Of a stretch of DNA of 5,661 nucleotides, positions 1 to 5,661 are shown piece by piece; within the stretch, counting starts at the first letter, position 1; each line of letters opens with the position of its first letter. The stretch spans positions 1 through 5,661 of the forward strand of contig USQZ01000073.1 of the NCBI GenBank assembly GCA_900556975.1, in the 5' to 3' direction. Under the pieces are notes generated by a model, which searched no databases, had not been told where the DNA came from, and saw nothing but the letters and a program-made list of their open reading frames with translations. The translations under genes were made by a program, and so were the position numbers. The DNA is from an uncultured Clostridium sp. (lineage in GTDB: Bacteria; Bacillota; Clostridia; TANB77; CAG-508).

Positions 1-9
1 AAAAAGAAA

Positions 10-58
10 AGACTATTGAACAAAATATTTTTAGATACTTTGTCAACAGTCTGAAAAA
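10..58 (-). repeat. Left copy of a palindromic inverted repeat shared with the right end
   Basis: Positions 11-58 are the reverse complement of 5607-5654 with only two differences (at 15 and 18); 19-58 match without a mismatch. Read on the minus strand from 52 to 10, the copy folds into a hairpin: arm AGACTGTTGACAAAGTAT, loop CTAAAA, then the partner arm ending in AGTCT, with one bulged T and two G.U pairs. A T-rich tail (10 to 1) follows, so the minus strand looks like a rho-independent terminator pointing out of the window. No minus-strand gene precedes it here, so a native terminator role is doubtful. An inserted palindromic repeat (MITE- or REP-like) or an element end is an alternative. 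Confidence 0.85.
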
Positions 59-89
59 TACGAAATATTTAATTATTTCGTATTTTTTT
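54..89 (+). terminator. Rho-independent terminator of the upstream (unseen) gene
   Basis: Positions 54-67 (AAAAATACGAAATA) pair perfectly with 74-87 around the 6-base loop TTTAAT, and the T-run covers 83-89. The A-tract/T-tract symmetry means it could also stop leftward transcription. Its first five A residues are also the last five bases of the palindromic repeat. It separates the operon starting at 181 from whatever lies to the left. Confidence 0.8.
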
Positions 90-117
90 GTGAAAAAACT
101 ATGGAGATTTAAAAAAA

Positions 118-132
118 TATGGTAAAATAAAA
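118..132 (+). promoter_or_regulatory. Probable extended -10 promoter for the two-gene unit
   Basis: The sequence TATGGTAAAATAAAA contains a TG, one spacer base and TAAAAT (123-128), a good extended -10 element. The 17-base spacing points to 100-105 (TATGGA), which is a poor -35, so the extended -10 would have to carry recognition. Transcription would start near 135, giving a leader of about 45 bases with a good Shine-Dalgarno at 164-171. The same 15-mer with one change (TATGCTAAAATAAAA) occurs at 5354-5368, before the small regulator gene. Confidence 0.5.
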
Positions 133-180
133 TTAGATTAGTGTATTCTGAAGAATAATTTCTAAAAGGAGTATAAAGTC

Positions 181-1689
181 ATGAAAAAGAAAAAAAGAAA
201 AGTCCTTTCAAAAAAAGAAAAAATAATAATAATTTGTGCAGGAGCATTGGCATTTTTAATTATCTTATCATTAGCCTTAATGCCTACAAGAAGAAATAAA
301 CAAGGGAAAATCGATATAGAAAATATTGATTTAAATCAAAACTTAGAAACAGTTCAAGATGTTGTAACATATTTGGAATGTGATTTTATATCAATGGAAG
401 ATTCTAAAACAGAAGGATATGATATAGACATATATGTAAATTTAAAATATAACTTATATGAAGACAACATATCTAAAGAACCATATTTCAGAAATCTATA
501 TGAAAAAATAGCATTAATTACAAACTTTAAAAGTTTTAGAATAATTGATTCAAGCAAAGGAATAACAATAGAAGTTAAATGCACATCAAATGGAATTACA
601 GAAGTAAAAATTAACGGTGATACAAATTACTACCAAAATCAAGCATCAAAAAATAGTAAAGAAAACGAACTAAAGGTTGAAAACATCGATTTAAAAGTAA
701 ATTCAGATGTATTACAAAAATTAATTAATGAAAAATGGAAAACAGCAAATGTAAATCTTGGCTCAAAAGAAAGTCGATATGAAAAATATGATATTTACTT
801 TGATGAAGGATACAAAGTTAGAACTATTCAAGGAAAAGCATTTAATATAATATTTACAAAGAATTATAAAAATGCAGTTGTAAATAATTATAAAGTAGGA
901 GAAAAATTAGAAACAATAGAATCAGAACTAGGAACATCCTACAAAAAAACAGGAATGTTAGGCTATAGAACAGATACATTTTATGTAATATTTACTGAAA
1001 ATGAAATATCAATATATCCAAATATTCAATATGACTATACAGAATTTGAAAACTTAGTAAAAGAGTATGACACTAAAAAAGATATAAATGATTTTATGGA
1101 TAAGCTAACAGATATATGGCCAGATTATAATAGTTATACATACGATACAAATTATGTATCAATCGAATATGCATTAAAAGGCGTAAAAATTAGCTTCACA
1201 TCAACTAAAAAAGATGGAATACAAATATATGAAAATTATAAAGGTGATTTAAAATATAATAAACAACAATATACAGATTTATATTATAAAATAGATGAAA
1301 ATTTACTTATGAAGAATGAAACTACTAGATTAATGGGAAAAATGTACGATAATTCTGGAATAGAAAATGATCCAATTCATTATAGTAATAAATTTTATTT
1401 GTTTTTTGCATTAGATAATGGAGGATATAAAAATATAAAGATAATGTCATTAGACAACGAATATCCAGATAGTGAATTAGATGCAAGTGTTACAATAACA
1501 TCATATGTTTGGGCAGACGATTCACACTTAGTTTATGGTATAGCAAATGATGGAATTTATGTATATGATGCAAAAAAATGTGAAAATCAAAAAATATTAT
1601 CAGGAGAAGACTCATATAAAATAACAGGATATGACAGGGAAACAAATATAATAGAATATGATGATACTAAAGCAAGAATTAAATTTTAA
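181..1689 (+). CDS. Membrane-anchored extracytoplasmic protein of unknown function, beta-rich
   Basis: I do not recognise a named family for this 502-residue protein. The N-terminus is highly basic (MKKKKRKVLSKKEK), followed by one hydrophobic segment at about residues 15-34 and then a basic stop (TRRNK). No cleavage site is evident, so a signal anchor with the remaining 465 or so residues outside the membrane is the likely topology. That part alternates short strands and is rich in Tyr, Asn, Lys and Asp. Two stretches begin alike (IDIENIDL at 44-51, LKVENIDL at 164-171), hinting at a duplicated module. The last 100 residues (405-502) contain pieces such as VWADDSHLVYGI and DGIYVYDA that resemble TolB/WD40-type propeller blades. 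The ATG at 181 is preceded by AAAAGGAG (164-171) at 9 bases. The gene ends 11 bases before the NlpC/P60-VirB6-like gene, so the two are probably co-transcribed and this may be an accessory subunit of the same envelope complex. The reading frame is intact and certain; the function is not. Confidence 0.9.
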   Translation: MKKKKRKVLSKKEKIIIICAGALAFLIILSLALMPTRRNKQGKIDIENIDLNQNLETVQDVVTYLECDFISMEDSKTEGYDIDIYVNLKYNLYEDNISKEPYFRNLYEKIALITNFKSFRIIDSSKGITIEVKCTSNGITEVKINGDTNYYQNQASKNSKENELKVENIDLKVNSDVLQKLINEKWKTANVNLGSKESRYEKYDIYFDEGYKVRTIQGKAFNIIFTKNYKNAVVNNYKVGEKLETIESELGTSYKKTGMLGYRTDTFYVIFTENEISIYPNIQYDYTEFENLVKEYDTKKDINDFMDKLTDIWPDYNSYTYDTNYVSIEYALKGVKISFTSTKKDGIQIYENYKGDLKYNKQQYTDLYYKIDENLLMKNETTRLMGKMYDNSGIENDPIHYSNKFYLFFALDNGGYKNIKIMSLDNEYPDSELDASVTITSYVWADDSHLVYGIANDGIYVYDAKKCENQKILSGEDSYKITGYDRETNIIEYDDTKARIKF

Positions 1690-1700
1690 GGGGAAAATAA

Positions 1701-4700
1701 ATGAAACAATTAAAATTAGTATTAAAAAGAATATTAATAGTACATGTAATAATATTTATTACCTTATCATCAATGTCATCGTGCCAAGCTAGAGGATATG
1801 ATAAAAAATGTGGGGAATATGCTTCAAAATGGGCTATGGACTTTATTAATAAATATGCAGGAGCTAGCTACTATGACAGTGCAGGTCTATTAGGAAGTAT
1901 AAATGGAAAATCGGCGTGTAAATGGTCTGGTACTACAAACGATGATGGAACTGGAACTGGTACTTTTTATGGATGTTGTACATGTTGGGTTCACTGGATA
2001 TATTATTATGCGTTAGGTGTAGATATAAATGATTTTGGGTTTGATCCTTTATCAGATACCGCATATGCTAACTTAAAAGGTGGGAATCAATACTTTGATG
2101 ATGTAACAAATGAATCATTACAAGCAGGAGATATACTAATTGTTAATGGACATGCGGAGATGTATGCAGGAGATGATCAACACGTTAACTTCGGAAGTAC
2201 ACCGATGAACATACATGGAGCATGTAGTAGAATGACACCGGGAAGAAGTGGAGAAAATGCTATTGCAGTTAGATTAAAAAGCTCTGTTCAAGTTAATCCC
2301 GCCGGATCAGTACCAGTAGATGAAATAGAAGATGAAAATCTAAATATATATGATGAAAATGGATTTATATATACAGGTGTTGCAAAAATCGAAGGATACA
2401 AAGGAACAGCACCATTTGGAAAATGGATTCAAAGAACATTATTACAAATTGTAGATTACTTAATTGGAATGTTGACATATGTTTTTAGAGCAGTAGCTGT
2501 AGGATGGACAGCAATTATAGAAAGACTTTTCATTGATGGAATTGTAAATGCTATAACAGGGGTTACAAACAAAAGAGATGAAGGGTGGCAAAAAGATCCC
2601 AATAGTATAGATGAGATAGATAAAGAAGCAGAAGAAAAAGAAAAGGCAGATAATGAAACTCAAGAACAACCACAAGCCAGTGGAGATGAAAATGATCCAA
2701 ACGAATACATAAGTGAAGGAATGCAAAGAATAGCTGATATAGGTGGAAACGTACAATTAAAGACATCATCAAAGGCTAATGTAACAGTTGAAAACATTGT
2801 ATATAATAAAATTCCAATATTAGATATAAATTTCTTTAATTTTGAATCAGCTGGTGGAGCAGTCGTTGATGAAGATGGAATTATATACATAATAAAAGAA
2901 AATGTAGCAACTTGGTACTATATTTTCAGAACAATGGCAATATTGATAATGTTAATAATATTACTATATTTAGGAATTAAAATGGCAATATCAACAGTTG
3001 CAGAAAAGAAAGCAGTTTACAAGCAAATGATAGTAAGCTGGATAGCAGGATTTATCCTTGTATTTACAATACACTATATAATGTACTTTATAATATCTGT
3101 AAACGAAACTTTTGTGAATTGGATAATTCCTAAATATGAAAATGGAACAGAATTATCACTATATGAAAGTGTACGTTCAAAAGCATACTCATTAAAAGCA
3201 ACAACAGGAACAGCCGGAATGGTTATGTACACAATATTGGTATATTACTCTGTAAGATTCTTAATACTATACTTCAAGAGATTCTTAACAGTAATGATAT
3301 TAGCTGTAATATCACCATTTGTGGCTGTATCATATGCTGTACAAAAAATAAATAAAAATGGAAAAGGCGGAGAAATGTACGGAAATTGGATGAGAGACTT
3401 CATGTACACTGTAATATTACAATCAATACATGCCCTAATATATACAATCTTCGTACAGACAGCGCTAGATTTAACTGAAGTTTCAATAGGTGGTATATTC
3501 ATTGCATTTATCTTCTTGAAATTTATGTTAAAAGTTGATCCAACAGTACGTAAAATATTTGGATTCTCAGGTGGAAAGGGAAAAGGAAGTTCAGCTGATA
3601 AGCTAACTATTGAAGAAATAGGTCCTCAAATTAAAGGATTACAAGCAATTGCAAAATCAAGAGTGGTAAAAGGAACAATACAAAGTCAAGCAAGATTCAT
3701 AGGTAAGGTAGTTAAAAAACCAGCATTAGCAATAGCAAATGAAATTGATGCCGGAGCAAGTATTGTTAAAGAAGAAATAACTAACAGATTTGGTTCAAAT
3801 ATTCAAATGACACCTGAAGAAGAACAAGAAATGAAGAGAAAGAAAAAAGAGAAAGCAGAAAAAAGAAAACAAGTTCAAAAAGGTGTAAAGACAGGTCTAG
3901 GTATAAGCAAAGAAATGGTTAAAACATTTGCAAAAGGTTTAGTAGCAATGCCATTAGTAATAGCCGAGCCACAATTTGGAATAACTATATTAGACTCAGC
4001 AATTAGTTCAGGAGAAAAAACAGCAAGTTTAATTAGAAAAGCTAAAAAAGACGGATTATTTCCATCAACAAGGCCAACATATAATCATAGCTATACATTA
4101 ACAGGAATTAAGCCAAGAAATGTAGCATCACAACAAAGATTAATATCAAGATTTAATGCATTAGGTATTGATTATACAATGTATAATGGACCAGCAGGAA
4201 GTGCAGGAAGCGGACCAATATACAATCCAACCGGAGGCGGAGCTTACTACATACCAGGAGAAGAAGATGCAGAAGGACTTACACAAGAAGAATTCAGAAA
4301 GAGATTTAAAGAACTTAGCAAATCAAAATTAGAAAGAGTATTAGAGCAAATAGATTTAAGCAATTTGAAATATGCATCAGCAAAAACTTCACTTGAAGAA
4401 GTTGCAGAAGAGGAAGATATAGACACAACCGAATTGTATGCAGAAATATTAATATTAGCAAAAGAAAAAGAAGCAGAACTTGAAGAAAAATTTAAAGAAC
4501 TATCTGGTACAACAGCAGAGAAAATTGAAGAAATGAAAAAGGTTAGTCCAGAATTTGCAAAGAAAATGGAAGAAAAGAAAAAACAACAATTAATAAAAGA
4601 AGCAAGAATTTTGGCAAAACCATTATCAGAAATAGATATATACAAAGCAATTCAAAGTTACCAATCAAAAGTACCTAGCTTCGATCCATCAAGCGAAAGA

Positions 4701-5300
4701 ATAATACAACGTGATATAGTAGGTATTGCAAAAGAGCTTAATGAAATATTAGATAAAAAAGGCGAAGGTGTAACAATGAGCAATACATTCATATCCAAAG
4801 TCGAAAAAGAATTAGCAAATAATCAACGAAGAGTAGCAGAGAAGAAGGAAAAAGAAAAAAATAATGATAGAGTTGGAAGCAACGTAGCGTCAAAAGGAAA
4901 AGCTAAATCATTAAAAGAACAAATTAAAGAATTAACAGCTACAGATAATGCAGGACCAAATGGCAGTGCAAATGCACCACAACAAAATGGAGGAATGCAT
5001 GCAGGAAACTCTAAAGGTGGAAGAGGTACATATGGAGCTGATATTAATGCAAAAACAGAACAAAATAATAATGGCGGAAGTGGAATGGTAGCAGGAAGCA
5101 GTGTTGAAAGACTAGTTAAAAATATTAAAAATGCTTCAAAAGGATCTTCAAGTAAAAAGTCAACAACAATAACACCAAAAGCACTAGCTTTTGCAAAAAC
5201 ACTTGAAGAATTTGAAGAACTAAATAAAGAATCAGTAAAAATAACAGGAGAAGAACTTTATGATATAGATGAAGTACTAAGAAGATTAGCTGATTTATAA
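1701..5300 (+). CDS. NlpC/P60-like cell-wall hydrolase fused to VirB6/TrbL-like type IV secretion membrane protein
   Basis: Residues 1-30 look like a signal peptide (basic start, hydrophobic 11-22, possible cleavage after SCQA). Residues 37-192 resemble a papain-fold NlpC/P60 or CHAP peptidase. GCCTCWVHWIYYYALG (91-106) fits the DCSGFV helix with Cys93 as nucleophile; LQAGDILIV then GHAEMYAG supplies His151; HVNFG (161-165) may give the third residue. A helix pair (about 243-285) and an acidic linker (300-340) follow. The core has hydrophobic segments near 403-427, 441-465, 505-525, 528-547, 567-587 and 594-610, with features I associate with Gram-positive VirB6/TrbL proteins: FKRFLTVMILAVISPFVAV, a W..DFMYTVILQSIHALIY stretch, and VRKIFGF. 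In type IV secretion such proteins form part of the inner-membrane channel, and a separate hydrolase normally opens the wall. The tail (623-1199) has basic and coiled-coil helices (about 860-1055), a Gly/Asn-rich spacer (1083-1150) and a compact acidic end. Shine-Dalgarno AAGGGGA (1688-1694) overlaps the previous stop. Peptidase and channel roles are inferred from motifs read by eye. Confidence 0.88.
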   Translation: MKQLKLVLKRILIVHVIIFITLSSMSSCQARGYDKKCGEYASKWAMDFINKYAGASYYDSAGLLGSINGKSACKWSGTTNDDGTGTGTFYGCCTCWVHWIYYYALGVDINDFGFDPLSDTAYANLKGGNQYFDDVTNESLQAGDILIVNGHAEMYAGDDQHVNFGSTPMNIHGACSRMTPGRSGENAIAVRLKSSVQVNPAGSVPVDEIEDENLNIYDENGFIYTGVAKIEGYKGTAPFGKWIQRTLLQIVDYLIGMLTYVFRAVAVGWTAIIERLFIDGIVNAITGVTNKRDEGWQKDPNSIDEIDKEAEEKEKADNETQEQPQASGDENDPNEYISEGMQRIADIGGNVQLKTSSKANVTVENIVYNKIPILDINFFNFESAGGAVVDEDGIIYIIKENVATWYYIFRTMAILIMLIILLYLGIKMAISTVAEKKAVYKQMIVSWIAGFILVFTIHYIMYFIISVNETFVNWIIPKYENGTELSLYESVRSKAYSLKATTGTAGMVMYTILVYYSVRFLILYFKRFLTVMILAVISPFVAVSYAVQKINKNGKGGEMYGNWMRDFMYTVILQSIHALIYTIFVQTALDLTEVSIGGIFIAFIFLKFMLKVDPTVRKIFGFSGGKGKGSSADKLTIEEIGPQIKGLQAIAKSRVVKGTIQSQARFIGKVVKKPALAIANEIDAGASIVKEEITNRFGSNIQMTPEEEQEMKRKKKEKAEKRKQVQKGVKTGLGISKEMVKTFAKGLVAMPLVIAEPQFGITILDSAISSGEKTASLIRKAKKDGLFPSTRPTYNHSYTLTGIKPRNVASQQRLISRFNALGIDYTMYNGPAGSAGSGPIYNPTGGGAYYIPGEEDAEGLTQEEFRKRFKELSKSKLERVLEQIDLSNLKYASAKTSLEEVAEEEDIDTTELYAEILILAKEKEAELEEKFKELSGTTAEKIEEMKKVSPEFAKKMEEKKKQQLIKEARILAKPLSEIDIYKAIQSYQSKVPSFDPSSERIIQRDIVGIAKELNEILDKKGEGVTMSNTFISKVEKELANNQRRVAEKKEKEKNNDRVGSNVASKGKAKSLKEQIKELTATDNAGPNGSANAPQQNGGMHAGNSKGGRGTYGADINAKTEQNNNGGSGMVAGSSVERLVKNIKNASKGSSSKKSTTITPKALAFAKTLEEFEELNKESVKITGEELYDIDEVLRRLADL

Positions 5301-5335
5301 AAAAAATAATCTGGCAAATAAATCACCAACGAATA

Positions 5336-5368
5336 TGTACAAGAATTAAAGGGTATGCTAAAATAAAA
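5336..5368 (+). promoter_or_regulatory. Candidate promoter for the ribbon-helix-helix gene
   Basis: TGTACA (5336-5341, 4 of 6 bases of the -35 consensus), a 17-base spacer, and an extended -10 (TG at 5356-5357, TAAAAT at 5359-5364). TGTACA is itself a palindrome, so it could also be half of a binding site, though nothing here proves that. The predicted start falls near 5371, at the Shine-Dalgarno itself, which would leave a very short leader of about 12 bases. No convincing terminator lies between 5300 and this site, so read-through from the big gene may also supply transcript. The rest of 5301-5382 shows nothing else I can name. Confidence 0.45.
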
Positions 5369-5370
5369 GC

Positions 5371-5376
5371 GAGGTG
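5371..5376 (+). promoter_or_regulatory. Ribosome binding site that fixes the start of the small gene
   Basis: GAGGTG lies 6 bases before the ATG at 5383, a strong Shine-Dalgarno at good spacing. The in-frame GTG at 5374 is part of this motif and has no ribosome binding site of its own, so the ATG start is preferred. Confidence 0.75.
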
Positions 5377-5382
5377 AAGAAA

Positions 5383-5595
5383 ATGCCAGATTTTGTTATA
5401 AAACAACAGAAAAAGAAAGATTATGAACAATTTACTTGTAGAATAGAAGCAGATTTGCTAGAAAAAGTTAAAAGAACTGTACTAGACTACAATCTAACAT
5501 CCGTAAACGAATTCATTAATGAGTGCATTAAGTATTCATTAAAGAATATGGTAATAATTGAAGAAGATGAAGACGAAGAAAAAAGTGAAAAGTAA
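5383..5595 (+). CDS. Small ribbon-helix-helix (Arc/CopG-like) DNA-binding protein
   Basis: This 70-residue protein starts MPDFVIKQQKKKDYEQ. Residues about 15-24 (EQFTCRIEAD) suit the DNA-contacting strand of a ribbon-helix-helix fold. Helix one is DLLEKVKRTVLDYN, the turn LTSVN, and helix two EFINECIKYSLKNM. This is the usual order for Arc/MetJ/CopG-type dimeric repressors and antitoxins. A basic patch (KQQKKK) precedes the strand and an acidic tail (EEDEDEEKSEK) ends the protein. Family members often repress their own promoter, or act as antitoxins or accessory factors of conjugation systems; which applies here is not visible. No toxin-like partner gene lies beside it in the window. The ATG is chosen over the GTG nine bases earlier because GAGGTG sits 6 bases upstream. 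The gene lies 82 bases after the VirB6-like gene on the same strand, and its stop codon lies in the loop of the following terminator. The fold is fairly sure; the target is unknown. Confidence 0.82.
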   Translation: MPDFVIKQQKKKDYEQFTCRIEADLLEKVKRTVLDYNLTSVNEFINECIKYSLKNMVIIEEDEDEEKSEK

Positions 5596-5611
5596 AACTT
5601 TTCACTTTTTT
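5579..5611 (+). terminator. Rho-independent terminator overlapping the end of the small gene
   Basis: AAAAAAGTGAAAAG (5579-5592) pairs perfectly with CTTTTCACTTTTTT (5598-5611) around the loop TAAAA. The TAA stop (5593-5595) is within the loop, so the last five codons form the left arm. The symmetric A and T tracts would let it work in both directions. It would end transcripts of the small gene and any read-through from the operon. Confidence 0.85.
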
Positions 5612-5661
5612 CAGACTGTTGACAAAGTATCTAAAAATATTTTGTTTAACAGTCTTTTTCT
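5607..5661 (+). repeat. Right copy of the palindromic inverted repeat
   Basis: Positions 5607-5654 are the inverted copy of 11-58 (46 of 48 bases the same), and similarity goes on loosely into the T-rich edge. It shares its first five T residues with the preceding terminator, mirroring the left end. The copy runs to the window edge, so its true outer border cannot be seen. Confidence 0.85.
5613..5659 (+). terminator. Second, tandem terminator-like hairpin formed by the right repeat
   Basis: AGACTGTT (5613-5620) pairs with AACAGTCT (5648-5655). Pairing continues inward from G5621 to T5630 with two G.U pairs and one bulged T (5645), leaving the loop CTAAAA (5631-5636). A run of five T (5655-5659) follows. 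It could back up the terminator at 5579-5611. It may be a repeat that merely has terminator shape. Confidence 0.6.

Noticed and set aside
354..584. Minus-strand open frame of 76 codons inside the first gene
   Set aside because: It lies wholly within a well-supported + strand gene, lacks a ribosome binding site, and shows no recognisable domain.
1773..1784. Lipoprotein signal (MSSC, residues 25-28) in the large protein
   Set aside because: Met at position -3 of a lipobox is uncommon, and a normal signal peptidase site after SCQA fits as well, so I do not call it a lipoprotein.
2460..2890. Three overlapping minus-strand open frames inside the large gene
   Set aside because: They are opposite the acidic linker, whose Glu/Lys/Asp codons read as Phe, Leu and Ser on the other strand, giving false hydrophobic proteins.
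4247..4645. Minus-strand open frame of 132 codons, Ser/Phe-rich
   Set aside because: It is the shadow of the coiled-coil region; the composition follows from GAA and AAA codons on the + strand.
5298..5330. Terminator between the large gene and the small gene
   Set aside because: There is an A-run after the stop codon but no stem of useful strength followed by a T-run.
5374..5382. GTG start giving a 73-residue version of the small protein
   Set aside because: The GTG is inside the Shine-Dalgarno motif GAGGTG that serves the ATG at 5383.
5383..5595. Toxin-antitoxin pair
   Set aside because: The small protein could be an antitoxin by fold, but no toxin-sized gene lies beside it; the next feature is a terminator.

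Overview
The window is very AT-rich. Its genes end in TAA, use AGA for arginine almost throughout, and have strong purine-rich ribosome binding sites. Together with Gram-positive-type export and cell-wall domains, this suggests a low-GC Firmicute, most likely an anaerobic Clostridia-type bacterium. The genus cannot be told from the sequence.

Layout: an intergenic block (1-180) holds a palindromic repeat, a rho-independent terminator for whatever lies upstream, and a promoter. Two genes follow 11 bases apart on the + strand. The first (181-1689) encodes a 502-residue protein with one N-terminal membrane anchor and a large, beta-rich outer domain that I do not recognise. The second (1701-5300) encodes a 1199-residue protein. 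It joins an exported NlpC/P60-like (papain-fold) peptidoglycan hydrolase domain to a polytopic core resembling the VirB6/TrbL channel subunits of Gram-positive type IV secretion (conjugation) systems, followed by a long charged coiled-coil tail. After an 82-base gap carrying a possible promoter comes a 70-residue ribbon-helix-helix protein (5383-5595). It ends inside a perfect terminator hairpin, followed directly by a second palindromic repeat that reaches the right edge.

How they may work together: the two large genes look like one transcription unit for an envelope machine, in which the hydrolase opens the cell wall, the VirB6-like core sits in the membrane, and the anchored protein is an accessory subunit. 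The small protein is a candidate DNA-binding regulator. No ATPase (VirB4/VirD4), relaxase, pilin or integrase lies in the window, so whether the machine is for conjugation or for something else stays open.

The most striking non-coding feature is that both ends carry the same palindrome in inverted orientation (46 of 48 bases identical). Each copy touches an unrelated terminator and shares its A/T tract. The two base differences both keep the hairpin paired when read outward. The copies could be a mobile palindromic repeat, or the ends of an element.
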